Positions 17,443-27,000 of a DNA stretch of 64,000 nt are shown here, one piece after another. The translations under genes and the position numbers were made by a program. This DNA is from CAZZBK01 sp964387325 (GTDB taxonomy: Bacteria; Planctomycetota; Planctomycetia; Pirellulales; PNKZ01): NCBI GenBank assembly GCA_964387325.1, contig CAYLYE010000003.1, forward strand, positions 7,726-71,725. Direction: 5' to 3'. The notes under the pieces were generated by a model. That model searched no databases. It worked only from the letters and a program-made list of their open reading frames with translations, and had not been told where the DNA came from. The first letter of the stretch is position 1; each line of letters begins with the position of its first letter.

Positions 17443-17844
17443 TCAACGCACGACTTGTTCGCGAAATGCCTGTACGGCGAACACGACCCAACCGGCGATG
17501 AACGCCACGCCGCCCAGTGGAACGATCGCGCCGAGCCAAGTCTTGCCGGTCAACACGAGCACGTAGAGCATGCCGCTGAAGAGCACGATGCCGGCCAGGA
17601 ACAGCGCGGCGGCGAGGGTCGAACGGCCAGCGAGTGCCAGGCTCGCCAGAATGATGCCCAGTGCGTGCCACAGCTGATACCGCACACCGGTGTCGAACTG
17701 TGCGAGTCGCCGCGCGAGCAACTCTCCCTCGACGCCCAGCGTATGTTGCAGATAGTTGTCGAGTCCATGAGCGCCGAATGCGCCCAGTCCTACGCCGACA
17801 GCCGCGAGCAACGCGCCGAGCGCTTGCCAAGTGTGTGCCGTCAT
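17443..17844 (-). CDS. DUF423 family membrane protein
   Basis: A four-span small membrane protein of 133 residues. The DUF423 pattern is clear: GALLAAVGVGLGAFGAHGL at the N-terminus, then FDTGVRYQLWHALGII and a glycine-rich third span (LFLAGIVLFSGMLYVLVLTG) ending GGVAFIAGWVVFA. The biochemical role of the family is unknown. Its ATG overlaps the stop codon of the dehydrogenase gene (ATGA), so it is translated from the same message. Confidence 0.9.
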   Translation of the reverse strand: MTAHTWQALGALLAAVGVGLGAFGAHGLDNYLQHTLGVEGELLARRLAQFDTGVRYQLWHALGIILASLALAGRSTLAAALFLAGIVLFSGMLYVLVLTGKTWLGAIVPLGGVAFIAGWVVFAVQAFREQVVR

Positions 17845-18746
17845 ATTTTCGATTCCGTCGAGTGGAGTTGCACGCCGGCGGCCCGTTCGCAGACTTTGAC
17901 GATCGCTGAGAAATCGTCCTGGCCGTGCCCTTGATTGATCGTGGTGGTGTACTGCTGTAAGGCGCTGGCTGCGACCGGGGTGGGGACCTTGAGGTCGTCG
18001 GCCATTTCGACCGCGAGGCTCATGTCCTTGCGCATCAGTTCGGCCATGAAGCCGGGGGTAAATTGATTGGCGAGCAAGAATTTCTTGCCCCGGGCGTCGA
18101 GCACGGTCGAGTTCGCGCTGCTCACGAGCATCACACTCAGGAGTGACTCGAGATTCACGCCGGCCGCGCGACCGAGCACGAAGCCTTCAGCGATGAGCGC
18201 CATGATGCCGCCGCCAACCATTTGATTGATGAGCTTAACGGTCTGACCGCTGCCGATGGGTCCGACATGGAACAGGTGCTTGCCCATCGCCTGCAAGACC
18301 GGCTGGGTTCGCTCGTAATCGGCCTGCTCACCGCCGACCATGATGGCGAGCGTGCCGGCCTCGGCGCCCCAGGGTCCGCCGCTGACCGGCGCGTCGATCA
18401 TGCTCATGCCACGCTCGCGGAGCTTCGCGGCGATGGCCTGTTCGGTCGCCGGGCCCACGGTGCTCATGTCGATGAGCAGCTTGCCTGGCGCGGCGGCCTC
18501 AATGATCCCGTCTTTTCCCAAGGCAATTTCGGTGACTTGCGGGTCGGCGGTCACGATCGTGATGATAAACTCGCATTGCCGCGTAAGCTCAGCAGGCGTC
18601 GCGGCGCGCGTGGCCCCTAGGGCCGTAAACTCGGCGGCGATTTCGTCCTTGCGCGCGAAGAAAACCAGCGCATGGCCAGCCTTGATCAGGTTCTTGGCCA
18701 TCGGTCGGCCCATCGTGCCCAAGCCAATAAATCCTACGGTGCTCAT
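17841..18746 (-). CDS. Beta-hydroxyacid dehydrogenase (2-hydroxy-3-oxopropionate reductase / 3-hydroxyisobutyrate dehydrogenase family)
   Basis: A cytoplasmic NAD(P)-dependent oxidoreductase of 301 residues. The nucleotide-binding motif GFIGLGTMGRPMAKNLIKAG opens the protein, DAPVSGGPWGAEAGTL is the substrate-binding signature, and the catalytic Lys lies in GQTVKLINQMVGGG. The ATG at 18746 is chosen because GGGGA lies eight bases before it and the Rossmann fold begins immediately; a longer reading frame upstream would add 31 unrelated residues. Sequence alone does not separate tartronate semialdehyde reductase from hydroxyisobutyrate dehydrogenase. It is coupled by ATGA to the DUF423 gene. 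Confidence 0.9.
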   Translation of the reverse strand: MSTVGFIGLGTMGRPMAKNLIKAGHALVFFARKDEIAAEFTALGATRAATPAELTRQCEFIITIVTADPQVTEIALGKDGIIEAAAPGKLLIDMSTVGPATEQAIAAKLRERGMSMIDAPVSGGPWGAEAGTLAIMVGGEQADYERTQPVLQAMGKHLFHVGPIGSGQTVKLINQMVGGGIMALIAEGFVLGRAAGVNLESLLSVMLVSSANSTVLDARGKKFLLANQFTPGFMAELMRKDMSLAVEMADDLKVPTPVAASALQQYTTTINQGHGQDDFSAIVKVCERAAGVQLHSTESKI

Positions 18747-19020
18747 GGCGAAATCCCCATCGGGTGAGTGGTGCGGTGTGAGTCGAGCGGGTCGTGACAA
18801 TGTACCGCTTGGATGGGTCGCTGACGAGCGGTTCAACACGGATCGAGACGCGCGAGGTGGCGAGAAGGTGACGCTCGGGCAAGGGCGCGTCGACTGGTTG
18901 GGCCGCGACGTCGCTCGGAAAGATCAGTTAGCTGAGAGATTCTTTCGCAGCCTCGAATTGCGGCCGTTCGGTAAACGTGCCGAGTGATTCGATCGACCCG
19001 AACACGATCCATTCTGAACG
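18747..19020. other. Intergenic region between the dehydrogenase start and the sodA terminator
   Basis: About 270 bases upstream of the dehydrogenase. The reading frames here have no domains. No repeat is seen apart from the terminator stem that begins at 19021. It presumably holds the dehydrogenase promoter, but no clear -35/-10 pair was found. Confidence 0.35.
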
Positions 19021-19060
19021 TGGGGTGTCCTGGCCACAGCAGTGCAGCCAGGACACCCCA
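19021..19060 (-). terminator. Perfect 14-bp hairpin downstream of sodA
   Basis: TGGGGTGTCCTGGC pairs perfectly with GCCAGGACACCCCA across a 12-base loop, 28 bases after the sodA stop. There is no T-run, so it may combine termination with 3'-end protection. Confidence 0.65.
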
Positions 19061-19088
19061 TCGATTCGGACCAGAAAGTCTTAGCGAC

Positions 19089-19700
19089 CTAGCCTTTGGC
19101 GGTCTGGTAGCGTTTGGCGACCTCGCCCCAATTTACGATGTTGAAGAAGGCGGCGATGTAATCCGCGCGTCGGTTCTGATAGTTCAAATAGTAAGCGTGT
19201 TCCCACACATCGATGCCCAGGATCGGCGTGTGTCCTTGCATCAGTGGGCTGTCTTGGTTGGGCGAGCTTTCAATGGCCAGCTTGCCATTCTTGTCGAGGG
19301 CGATCCAAGCCCAGCCGCTACCGAAGCGACCGAGTGCCGCCTTGGTAAAATCTTCCTTGAACTTGGCGAAGCCGCCCAAGTCGTTGGTGATAGCCGACGC
19401 CAAAGCACCGGAGGGCTCACCGCCCGCACCTGGGCCAAGGATCGTCCAGAACAACGAGTGGTTCGCATGACCGCCGCCGTTGTTACGCACCACCGTGCGG
19501 ATATTCTCGGGAACGATATCGATCTTGGCGACGAGCGCCTCGATGGACTGGTTCCCCAGGTCGGTCCCCTGCAGGGCGTTGTTCAGATTGGTGATATACG
19601 TCTGATGGTGTTTCGTGTGGTGAATTTCCATCGTGCGAGCATCAATGTGCGGCTCGAGCGCGTTGTAGGCATAAGGTAGCGGCGGCAGTGTATAGGCCAT
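19089..19700 (-). CDS. sodA: Superoxide dismutase, manganese type
   Basis: Disproportionates superoxide to oxygen and hydrogen peroxide. The metal ligands are all present: His in MEIHHTKHHQTYI and GGHANHSLFW, and Asp/His in GIDVWEHAYYLNYQNRR. SSPNQDSPL in the second domain resembles the manganese form more than the iron form, though metal choice cannot be fixed by sequence. There is no signal peptide, so it is cytoplasmic. The start at 19700 has AGGGAGA before it and matches the conserved N-terminus MAYTLPPLPYAYNALEPHID. It is monocistronic, with a perfect hairpin after it. Confidence 0.95.
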   Translation of the reverse strand: MAYTLPPLPYAYNALEPHIDARTMEIHHTKHHQTYITNLNNALQGTDLGNQSIEALVAKIDIVPENIRTVVRNNGGGHANHSLFWTILGPGAGGEPSGALASAITNDLGGFAKFKEDFTKAALGRFGSGWAWIALDKNGKLAIESSPNQDSPLMQGHTPILGIDVWEHAYYLNYQNRRADYIAAFFNIVNWGEVAKRYQTAKG

Positions 19701-19827
19701 GGCGTAATCTCCCTGGAGATAAGATGAATTCGACTTCGATTGACAGACGCGCAACATACACCAGCGGCGCGCCCGTTGGCAATCTCCCCAGGGCTATTCC
19801 CGAGCAATATTGACCTTCATAGATGGC

Positions 19828-20052
19828 CTATCCCGCCAGCAACGGGTACAGCACAACCGCCAGCAGCATGCTCATTCCGGACACCATGCACGCGACCAGT
19901 ACGGTCAGCACCTGAATGCGGGCATTGCGGTCCTCATCGACCAGTCGATGCCGTTCGTCACGATCAAAATGGTTCAGCCACTCAGGACCCCGCTGGTGAT
20001 GGTCTTCGGAGACGAACGTATGCGGACCAAGGTGTGACATTTTAGAGAACAT
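19828..20052 (-). CDS. Small C-terminally anchored membrane protein (74 aa)
   Basis: A polar, histidine-containing N-terminal half (MSHLGPHTFVSEDHHQRG, then HFDRDERHRLVDEDRN) is followed by one long hydrophobic segment at the very end (VLTVLVACMVSGMSMLLAVV, then LYPLLAG). The ATG at 20052 has AAAGGAA eight bases before it; an in-frame ATG 33 bases upstream has no such site. No family is recognised. Its neighbours are sodA and ugd, neither clearly linked. The frame, ribosome binding site and membrane segment make it likely real. Confidence 0.65.
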   Translation of the reverse strand: MFSKMSHLGPHTFVSEDHHQRGPEWLNHFDRDERHRLVDEDRNARIQVLTVLVACMVSGMSMLLAVVLYPLLAG

Positions 20053-20357
20053 GACCCACGTTCCTTTCACAGGCTCCGTGCTCATGTGGCGAACGGTACG
20101 TGGCGAGCGTCGCCAGGCGATCGCGCCAGCGGCATGAAGCCACTGTAATGATAGCGCGGCCGGTCAAGCCCCGACGCCCCCCCATATCTCACACAGGCCG
20201 ACAATGGTCGAACCAATTCAGCGACGTGTGCCCCTTCGCTTGATCGATCCTTTTCAGGGCTAATTGGGTTCTGGTCATTAAGTTACCAGGACGACCATCG
20301 GGAGTCCGGAAATACCGGCCTCGGGTTGCTCGGCCTACGGAGTGCATTATCTGATTA
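20053..20357. other. Intergenic region between ugd and the small membrane protein
   Basis: About 300 bases. It must contain the promoter of the minus-strand small membrane gene and the end of the ugd transcript. A loose inverted repeat (GGCC/GGCC around 20320-20340) is the only structure noticed; there is no gene. Confidence 0.35.
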
Positions 20358-21689
20358 TCAATAGACCCCGTCGCGCGCTCCGCGCACGACCGGTCGTCCG
20401 ATCGAGTAATACGTAAATCCGGCGGCACCGATCACGGTCAGGTCGTAGACATTGCGGCCGTCGAAGATCACGGGCTGCTTGAGTCGACGTTTGATCTCGA
20501 CAAAGTCGGGATGATAGAACTGTCGCCACTCGGTGACGATCGCCAGCGCGTCGGCGCCGTCGAGCGCCTCGTTGGGATGCTGGGCGTACACGAGCCGATC
20601 GCCCCAGAGCCGCTGGACATGCGACATCGCCTCGGGATCGTAGACTTGCACGCGACAACCTGCCGAGAGTAACTCGTCGATCAGCACCAGGGCGGGTGCC
20701 TCGCGAATATCGTCGGTCTGCGGTTTGAACGCGAGTCCCCAAACGGCCAACGTCTGACCGGAGAGCTGTCCCTGGAAGTGCTCGTGGATCTTGTGAAAGA
20801 GCACGTGTTTCTGCGCTTCGTTGACCGCGTTGACCGCTGTGAGCATCGGGGCGTCGACCTGCAGGCTGTGGGCGCGGGCAATCAGCTCGCGAACGTCTTT
20901 CGGAAAACAACTCCCGCCGTAGCCCACACCAGGAAAGAGAAACTTGAAGCCGATGCGATTGTCGTGTCCGATGCCGCGTCGCACGTCGTCGATGTTGGCT
21001 CCGGCCCGCTCGCAGACGTTGGCCATCTCATTGATAAAGCTGATCTTGGTGGCCAGCATGGCGTTGGCCACGTATTTGGTCATTTCGGCGCTCTCGGGCG
21101 ACATGACCAGATAGGGTTGCTCCTGGCGCAAATAAGTCGAGTACAACTCGCGCAAGACTTCGCCCACCTCGCTACGCCGTACGCCGACAACGACTCGATC
21201 CGGGCGCATGAAATCTTCGAGAGCGGCTCCTTCGCGGAGGAACTCGGGGTTGCTCGCCGTATCGACCACGCGGTGCGTGAGCGTTTGTAGTCTTTCGTGC
21301 AGTTGCAGATTGGTCCCCACCGGAACGGTGCTCTTGGTGACGACAATCGCGTTGGCAGCGAGATGCGGCGCGATGTCTCTCAGGGCTTGCCAGAGGTAGT
21401 CGAGGTTGGCCGAGCCGTCGTCGCGGGGCGGAGTGCCCACGGCGAGAAAGATGACCCGGGCTTGGGGTACGGCGTCCAGGTGTTGGGTCGTGAAGTGCAA
21501 GCGGCCGAGTCGGACGTTTTTCTCGACCAGCTCTTGCAGTCCGGGCTCGTAGATCGGAACTTGGCCGGCGAGCAATCGGGCGATTTTGTCCGGATCGGTG
21601 TCGATGCACGTCACGTCGTTGCCCGCTTCGGCAAAGCACGTGCCTGTCACCAAGCCCACATATCCGGTCCCCACGACGGCAATACGCAT
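20358..21689 (-). CDS. ugd: UDP-glucose 6-dehydrogenase
   Basis: Oxidises UDP-glucose to UDP-glucuronate for exopolysaccharide synthesis. MRIAVVGTGYVGLVTGTCFA is the NAD-binding start, EFLREGAALEDFMRPDRVVV holds conserved substrate residues, and the catalytic Cys lies in GVGYGGSCFPKDVRELI. The later GLAFKPQTDDIREAPAL completes the family pattern. The length of 443 residues is normal. It is the last gene of a minus-strand run with an NDP-sugar reductase-like gene 57 bases upstream, consistent with nucleotide-sugar supply. Confidence 0.95.
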   Translation of the reverse strand: MRIAVVGTGYVGLVTGTCFAEAGNDVTCIDTDPDKIARLLAGQVPIYEPGLQELVEKNVRLGRLHFTTQHLDAVPQARVIFLAVGTPPRDDGSANLDYLWQALRDIAPHLAANAIVVTKSTVPVGTNLQLHERLQTLTHRVVDTASNPEFLREGAALEDFMRPDRVVVGVRRSEVGEVLRELYSTYLRQEQPYLVMSPESAEMTKYVANAMLATKISFINEMANVCERAGANIDDVRRGIGHDNRIGFKFLFPGVGYGGSCFPKDVRELIARAHSLQVDAPMLTAVNAVNEAQKHVLFHKIHEHFQGQLSGQTLAVWGLAFKPQTDDIREAPALVLIDELLSAGCRVQVYDPEAMSHVQRLWGDRLVYAQHPNEALDGADALAIVTEWRQFYHPDFVEIKRRLKQPVIFDGRNVYDLTVIGAAGFTYYSIGRPVVRGARDGVY

Positions 21690-21746
21690 GATCGGGTCAC
21701 TCTATCGAAAAAGGGAGGCGTGAGCGTTGGCCCTAAGATGGCTGCT

Positions 21747-22691
21747 TCACCCTAGCTTATGGCGACACCACAGCGCGTAGGTGTCGGCTACCGTTTGATC
21801 GACCGAATAGGTAGGCGACCAACGAGTCACGGCCTGTAGACGACCGATGTTAGCGATTGGATCGAATTTGACGCCGGCGAATCGCTCGACGGACCCGGCG
21901 GTAAAGCCCGCGATCAAGGCCAATCGCTCGAACCACTCGCCGCTGCGCCGAGCCACGCCGCTGCCGACGTTGTAGATTGCTCCGGAGATGCCGTGCTCGG
22001 CCAACAAACGATAGGCGCGGACCATGTCGCGCACGTCGGTCATGTCGACCCAGGCGTCGAGCGTCTGCACCTCGATGGGCTTCGAACGGTCGCCCAAGGC
22101 CATCTGCCGAGCCCAATGCGAGAGCATAAGGCGTGAGTCTTGTCGCGGTCCGGCATGATTGAACGCGCGCACGATGACGACATCGAGGCCCTGTTGTTCG
22201 GCGGCATCGTGCGCCAATCGCTCGGCGGTGAGCTTGGTTTGACCGTAGCCATTGCGCGGGGCGAGCGGCGCTGACTCGTCGAGCGGCGTCGACGAAGCGG
22301 GCATGGCGTACACGTGGGACGAACTGAGCACGATGACCCGCGGCGGGCGCGGGAGCTGCGCGGCTAATTCGAGCACATGGCGTGTGGCGTCGACGTTCGT
22401 GGCCATGGCCAGCGGAGTCGGATGCATCGCACCACATTCGCCTGGAATGCTCAAAGCGGCGAGGTGATAGATCACCTCGGGGGCAAACGCCGAGAGCCGA
22501 GTCCGGATGCTTTCGACCGCTTGCGAGTCAGACAGATCACAGGGCCAGATCGAGTCGGCTGCGGGGGGCTGCCACCAAGGCTTGCTGTTTGAGTGTCGAG
22601 CGCAACCGGCCCAAGTTTCACCGAGGGCTTGGAGGTGGTCGGCCAGATGGCTCCCCGCGAAGCCAGTGACTCCGGTAATAAAAGCCCGCAT
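21747..22691 (-). CDS. NAD(P)-dependent epimerase/dehydratase, GDP-6-deoxymannose reductase-like
   Basis: An extended short-chain dehydrogenase. The cofactor motif is MRAFITGVTGFAGSHLADHL, the catalytic YxxxK is in NGYGQTKLTAERL, and Ser is in VIVLSSSHVYAMP. The segments VIVRAFNHAGPRQDSRLML and WVDMTDVRDMVRAYRLL follow the pattern of GDP-4-keto-6-deoxy-D-mannose reductases, which make GDP-rhamnose; other NDP-sugar epimerases cannot be excluded. It precedes ugd on the same strand, so both may feed surface-polysaccharide synthesis. The length of 314 residues is normal. Confidence 0.85.
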   Translation of the reverse strand: MRAFITGVTGFAGSHLADHLQALGETWAGCARHSNSKPWWQPPAADSIWPCDLSDSQAVESIRTRLSAFAPEVIYHLAALSIPGECGAMHPTPLAMATNVDATRHVLELAAQLPRPPRVIVLSSSHVYAMPASSTPLDESAPLAPRNGYGQTKLTAERLAHDAAEQQGLDVVIVRAFNHAGPRQDSRLMLSHWARQMALGDRSKPIEVQTLDAWVDMTDVRDMVRAYRLLAEHGISGAIYNVGSGVARRSGEWFERLALIAGFTAGSVERFAGVKFDPIANIGRLQAVTRWSPTYSVDQTVADTYALWCRHKLG

Positions 22692-22747
22692 CAGCGGTGA
22701 CCTCCCTGCTCAAACGTCGCGCACGCAAGTGTGGTGCGACGGCCTCG

Positions 22748-23308
22748 TTACTCCCAGCGACGCGTGTCGCCGGGGATCAGCGAATAGACGTAGGCGTCGT
22801 GCGGCACGTTGTTGATACGCAGTCGATGGCGAGCAAGTCCCTCGCAAACCGCGCCGATGCGGAGCGCAGTTTTCTGGCTGGGCGTGTTGCCAAACGCAGC
22901 CACAATCTCGAGACGTTGCATGCCCAACTCATCGAACGCCCAGCGGGCAACTCGACGAGCGGCCCGCGAAGCATAGCCACCCCGATGTCGACTGCTGCGG
23001 ACCCAATAGCCCAAGTTGGCGCGCAACCGTACTCGATCAATCTCGTTGATGGCACAGCCACCGACGAATTGCTCGCCGGGGGTATCAAAAATAAAAAACG
23101 GATATGCTTCGTCCTCTCGCCACAGCTGCATGCAAGTTTTTACCCACGCCGCGGCATCATCGCGCGCGTAGTTCTCGTGACACCAGGGGAGCCAGCGACC
23201 GACCTCATGAATCGACTCGCGGGCGGCGGCGTACAGCGCGTCGATGTCGCTCTCGCGCGGGGTTCGCAGCAGGAGATTGTCGGCGAGTAAAACCGTTTCG
23301 GCTGCCAT
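22748..23308 (-). CDS. GNAT-family N-acetyltransferase (RimJ/RimL-like)
   Basis: A 186-residue acetyl-CoA-dependent acetyltransferase. The acyl-CoA-binding region is seen as LGYWVRSSRHRGGYASRAAR, preceded by FVGGCAINEIDR, and FGNTPSQKTALRIGAVCEG forms the C-terminal helix typical of RimJ/RimL-type enzymes. These usually acetylate ribosomal-protein N-termini, amino sugars or small amines. The substrate here is unknown. It lies 15 bases after the MaoC gene and 56 bases before the sugar reductase gene, so it may belong to the same transcript. Confidence 0.9.
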   Translation of the reverse strand: MAAETVLLADNLLLRTPRESDIDALYAAARESIHEVGRWLPWCHENYARDDAAAWVKTCMQLWREDEAYPFFIFDTPGEQFVGGCAINEIDRVRLRANLGYWVRSSRHRGGYASRAARRVARWAFDELGMQRLEIVAAFGNTPSQKTALRIGAVCEGLARHRLRINNVPHDAYVYSLIPGDTRRWE

Positions 23309-23322
23309 GACTGAAGACGTCG

Positions 23323-23787
23323 CTAAAAATAAAGCCGCACGATCGTCTCGGCCACACAGGCGGGCTTGGTTTCACCCTCGACCTCGAACGTCTGTTTGCA
23401 GACCAGCTCGGCCACCCCTTGGACAAGTTCTTTGACCTCGAGCAGCGTCGTGATCATGCGGACCCGCGAGCCGGTTTTGACCGGCGAGGGGAATCGCACC
23501 CGATTGAGCCCGTAGTTGAGCATCATCTTGGGGCCCGCGATGGAGAAGCTGGTCTGGAACAGGGTATTGCAGAGGGAGAGGGTAAAAAAACCGTGAGCCA
23601 CGGTGGTGCCATAGGGCCCCTCGACGGCGGCCCGCGCTGGATCGCAATGAATCCACTGATGGTCCCCCGTCGCGTCGGCAAACAGGTTAATACGCTGCTG
23701 CGTGACGTCGAACCAATCGCTCGTGCCCAGCACTTGGCCGACGAAGGTCTTCAACTCAGCCAAGCCGTCATATACACGTAGAGGCAT
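23323..23787 (-). CDS. MaoC-like acyl dehydratase
   Basis: A single hot-dog-fold domain of 154 residues of the (R)-specific enoyl-CoA hydratase type. The hydratase signature is seen as DATGDHQWIHCDPARAAVEG followed by GTTVAHGFFTLSL, giving the catalytic Asp and His. It probably hydrates enoyl-CoA or a related thioester in lipid metabolism. It is the first gene of a compact minus-strand run; the GNAT gene starts 15 bases after its stop. No phasin or polyhydroxyalkanoate synthase is nearby, so the pathway is open. Confidence 0.88.
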   Translation of the reverse strand: MPLRVYDGLAELKTFVGQVLGTSDWFDVTQQRINLFADATGDHQWIHCDPARAAVEGPYGTTVAHGFFTLSLCNTLFQTSFSIAGPKMMLNYGLNRVRFPSPVKTGSRVRMITTLLEVKELVQGVAELVCKQTFEVEGETKPACVAETIVRLYF

Positions 23788-24002
23788 GCGCAGAAAAACT
23801 CCGCCAAGAGACTCGTTCGCGGCGGGCAGGGGCCTTGGCGACCCGGTGCGACCGGTGCTAAATCACGACCGAACAACCACTTGCGTAATTGACGGTTGCG
23901 GTGAGTTCGACAGATATGGCCGTTAGTCTAACCGAAGCGAGGCGGTTATCCAATCGGGGAAAGCGGTCGGTCTTGTGTGGGTCGAGGCGGCAGACAAGCG
24001 AA

Positions 24003-24037
24003 CCGGCCCCGGTTGTCTGGCTCACAACCGGGGCCGG
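24003..24037 (-). terminator. Perfect 14-bp hairpin downstream of the Ig-repeat gene
   Basis: CCGGCCCCGGTTGT pairs with ACAACCGGGGCCGG around a 7-base loop, 33 bases past the stop codon of the giant gene. It is GC-rich and lacks a T-run. Confidence 0.65.
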
Positions 24038-24070
24038 AGGGATAGTCGTCGATCATCGCCCTCATGGGCT

Positions 24071-27000
24071 CTAGGCGAAGTTGACGCCGTAGGTGCCGAT
24101 GGTCTTGGTGCTGTAATTGGCATCGCCGCTGTACACAAACTTGAAGTAGTGCCAACCGGCTGCAAAGACTTGCGAGGCGGGGACGGTGTAGTAGCCATTG
24201 GAGTCCACGGTAGCCAAGGACAGGTCGATCGAGCCGACCATGGTCGATCCTTCGACGATGCTGAGCGTACCGGTGCGAGCGGCGTTATTGAGCAGCGAAC
24301 CACTCAACTTCAACTTGACCGAGTAGGCCGCGTTAGCAACCGGGGTGCTGAAGTTGACGGACATGTACACGGGCATGGTCGTCGTTGATGTTACGGTGTT
24401 CAGGTTGAACGTAGCCGCATCGTAATTGGCATCGCCACTGTACACCAACTTGAGCGTGTGATTACCGGCGGACAAGCCATTGGCCAGCGTCAAAGAGAAG
24501 GCACTCGATGTCATGGTGGAAACGTCGACCGTGGCCAAGGTCGTCGTGCCTTCGACGAGTGACACCGAGCCAGTTCGGGGCGTGCCTGGAATCGCGGCTC
24601 CACCGAACGACCCGCTCACAACATAACTGTCCGGTGCGTAGACCGACGTCAAGTAGGACGTCGGGGTGATGGTCGTATTCACGGCATTGACGGCAAACTC
24701 GCTGGTGGAACTGGTATTCAAGGAACTGTTTCCACTGTACGTGGCAGTCAACGTTCGTGGGCCACGCTGTGTGAAGACAACCGGAATAACGGCTTGACCC
24801 GTGCTGCTCACATTCACGGTGGCGAGTGCGGTCGAACCGTCGTACAGAGTCACGGTTCCGCTGTTGACCGGCACGGAAGACGATTGAGCGTAGGTGTAGA
24901 TGTAATAGGTTGTCGTTTGGCCGATAATTGGAGTCGTGGGAGCGCCTGAAAAATAGGTGGTGGTTGGCAGCGAGGCATAAGCCGTGTTCCCTGACAGGCT
25001 AATCGAGGCCGGTGAATAATTTGCGTCACCGCTATAGGCGATCTTCAGGCTGTGGCTTCCGGCAGGCAAGCCATTGGCCAGACTGATCGTGTAGTAACCA
25101 CTGCTGTTGGCGGTGGCTTGGCTGAGGTCGATGCTGGCGAGCGTAGTCGTGCCTTCGAGCAACGACAGTGTGCCGGTCCGTGTCGCCGATCCGAGTGTTC
25201 CGTTGATTTTGGCCGTGTAGTTGAGCGCCGCTCCTGCCAGGATGTTCGAGTCATATGAACCAACGGACAACGAGGTGTTGGACACGGTCGTGGTGTAGGT
25301 GCTGCTCGTGCTGGCCTTATGGGTTGCGGTGCCATCGTACGACACCGTGAGGGAGTGGCTCCCCATCGTCAATTGATTGGTGCCAAAGGTGGCATGGCCG
25401 GTGGCGTCGACCGGCACGGTGGCGAGCACGGTCGAACCGTCACGGAAGGTGATCGTACCCGAAGTGACGGTGCCCGACACACTGGTGGGGTAGACGTAGG
25501 CGGTGTAGTTAACCGTCTGGCCCAGGATCACGGCACTGGGGGCGGACTGCAGATAGACGTACGTGTTGGTGGAGGTCAAGACGGTGTAGCTGTAGGTGCT
25601 GGTCGATGCACTGCTGTAGAGGGCGTCGCCCGAGTACAAGATTTTGACCGAGTGCGAGCCGACGGACATGGCACTTGGGAAGGAGAGGGAATAATACCCG
25701 CTGCTGTTTGGCGCGACCTGTGCGAGGTCGATACTGGCGAGCGTCGTGCTGCCTTCGACCAGCGACAAAGTGCCGGTCCGCGGCGTGCTGTTGATCAACG
25801 AGCCGTTGAGTTTGGCAGTCCAGGTGGCGGGTTGGTCGACCAACCCCTGCGTGTATACCGAGCCGAATGTGACCGTGGTATTGCTCACCGTGGTGGTGTA
25901 GTTGCTGCTGGTGCTGGTTTTATACGCGGACGAACCGTCGTAGGTGACGGAGATCGTATGGCTGCCGAGCGCGAGGGCGCTCGTGCTGTAGGTGGCACGT
26001 CCGGTGGCATCGACGGGCACGGTGGCGAGCACGGTCGTGCCGTCCCGGAAGGTGATGGTTCCGCTGGTAACGGAGCTTGGAACCCCCGAGGGATAAACAT
26101 AGGCCGTGTAGTTGGCCATTTGACCGGCCGTGATCGACCCGGCGTAGCTTTGCAGATACACGTAGGTATTGGCCGTGGCGACGACCGTGTGACTATACGT
26201 TCCGGTGGAGATGCTGCTGTAGTTTGCGTCGCCGCTGTACACAATTTTGATCGCGTGCGAACCGAGCGAGAGCCCGCCCGCGACACTGAGCGAATAGTAC
26301 CCGCTGCTATTGGGCGATACCTGGGTGATGTCGATGCTGGTGATGGTCGTGGAGCCATCGACCAGCGACAACGTGCCAGTGCGCGGGGTGTTGTTGATCA
26401 GCGAGCCGTTGAGTTGAACGGTCCAGGTGGCGGGTTGGTTGACCAGTCCGGTCGAGTACCAAGAGCCCATGGACAGCGTGGTGTTGCTCACTGTGGTGGT
26501 GTAGTTGCTGCTGGTGCTGGTTTTATACGCGGACGAACCGTCGTAGGTGACGGAGATCGTATGGCTGCCGAGCGCGAGGGCGCTCGTGCTGTAGGTGGCA
26601 CGTCCGGAGGCATCGACGGGCACGGTGGCGAGTACAGTCGTGCCGTCCCGGAAGGTGATGGTTCCCGTGTTGACCAAGCTGGGTTCGCCCGCTGCGTAAA
26701 CGTAGGCGGAGTAATTCACGGTCTGGCCCGAGAGCACACTCGAGGGCGCATTGTTAAGATAGGTATAGGTGCTTAGCGAGGACACCACATTGTGTGTATA
26801 GGGTCCGTAGGTGAAGCTATTGTAGGTGGAGTCGCCGCTATAAACGACTTTGACGTTATGCGAACCAAGCGACAGTCCACCCGCGACGGTCAGTGCATAC
26901 GTTCCGCTGCTGCTGGGAGCCACTTGGCCAACATCAACGCTGGCGAGCGTCGTCGTGCCTTCCACGAGCGAGATCGTACCGGTGCGTGGTGTGCTGTCGA

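Noticed and set aside
25319..26776. Open frame of 485 codons on the plus strand
   Set aside because: It is antisense to the Ig-repeat gene. Its repetitive, glycine- and histidine-rich sequence follows from reading the repeats backwards; no start site or domain supports it.
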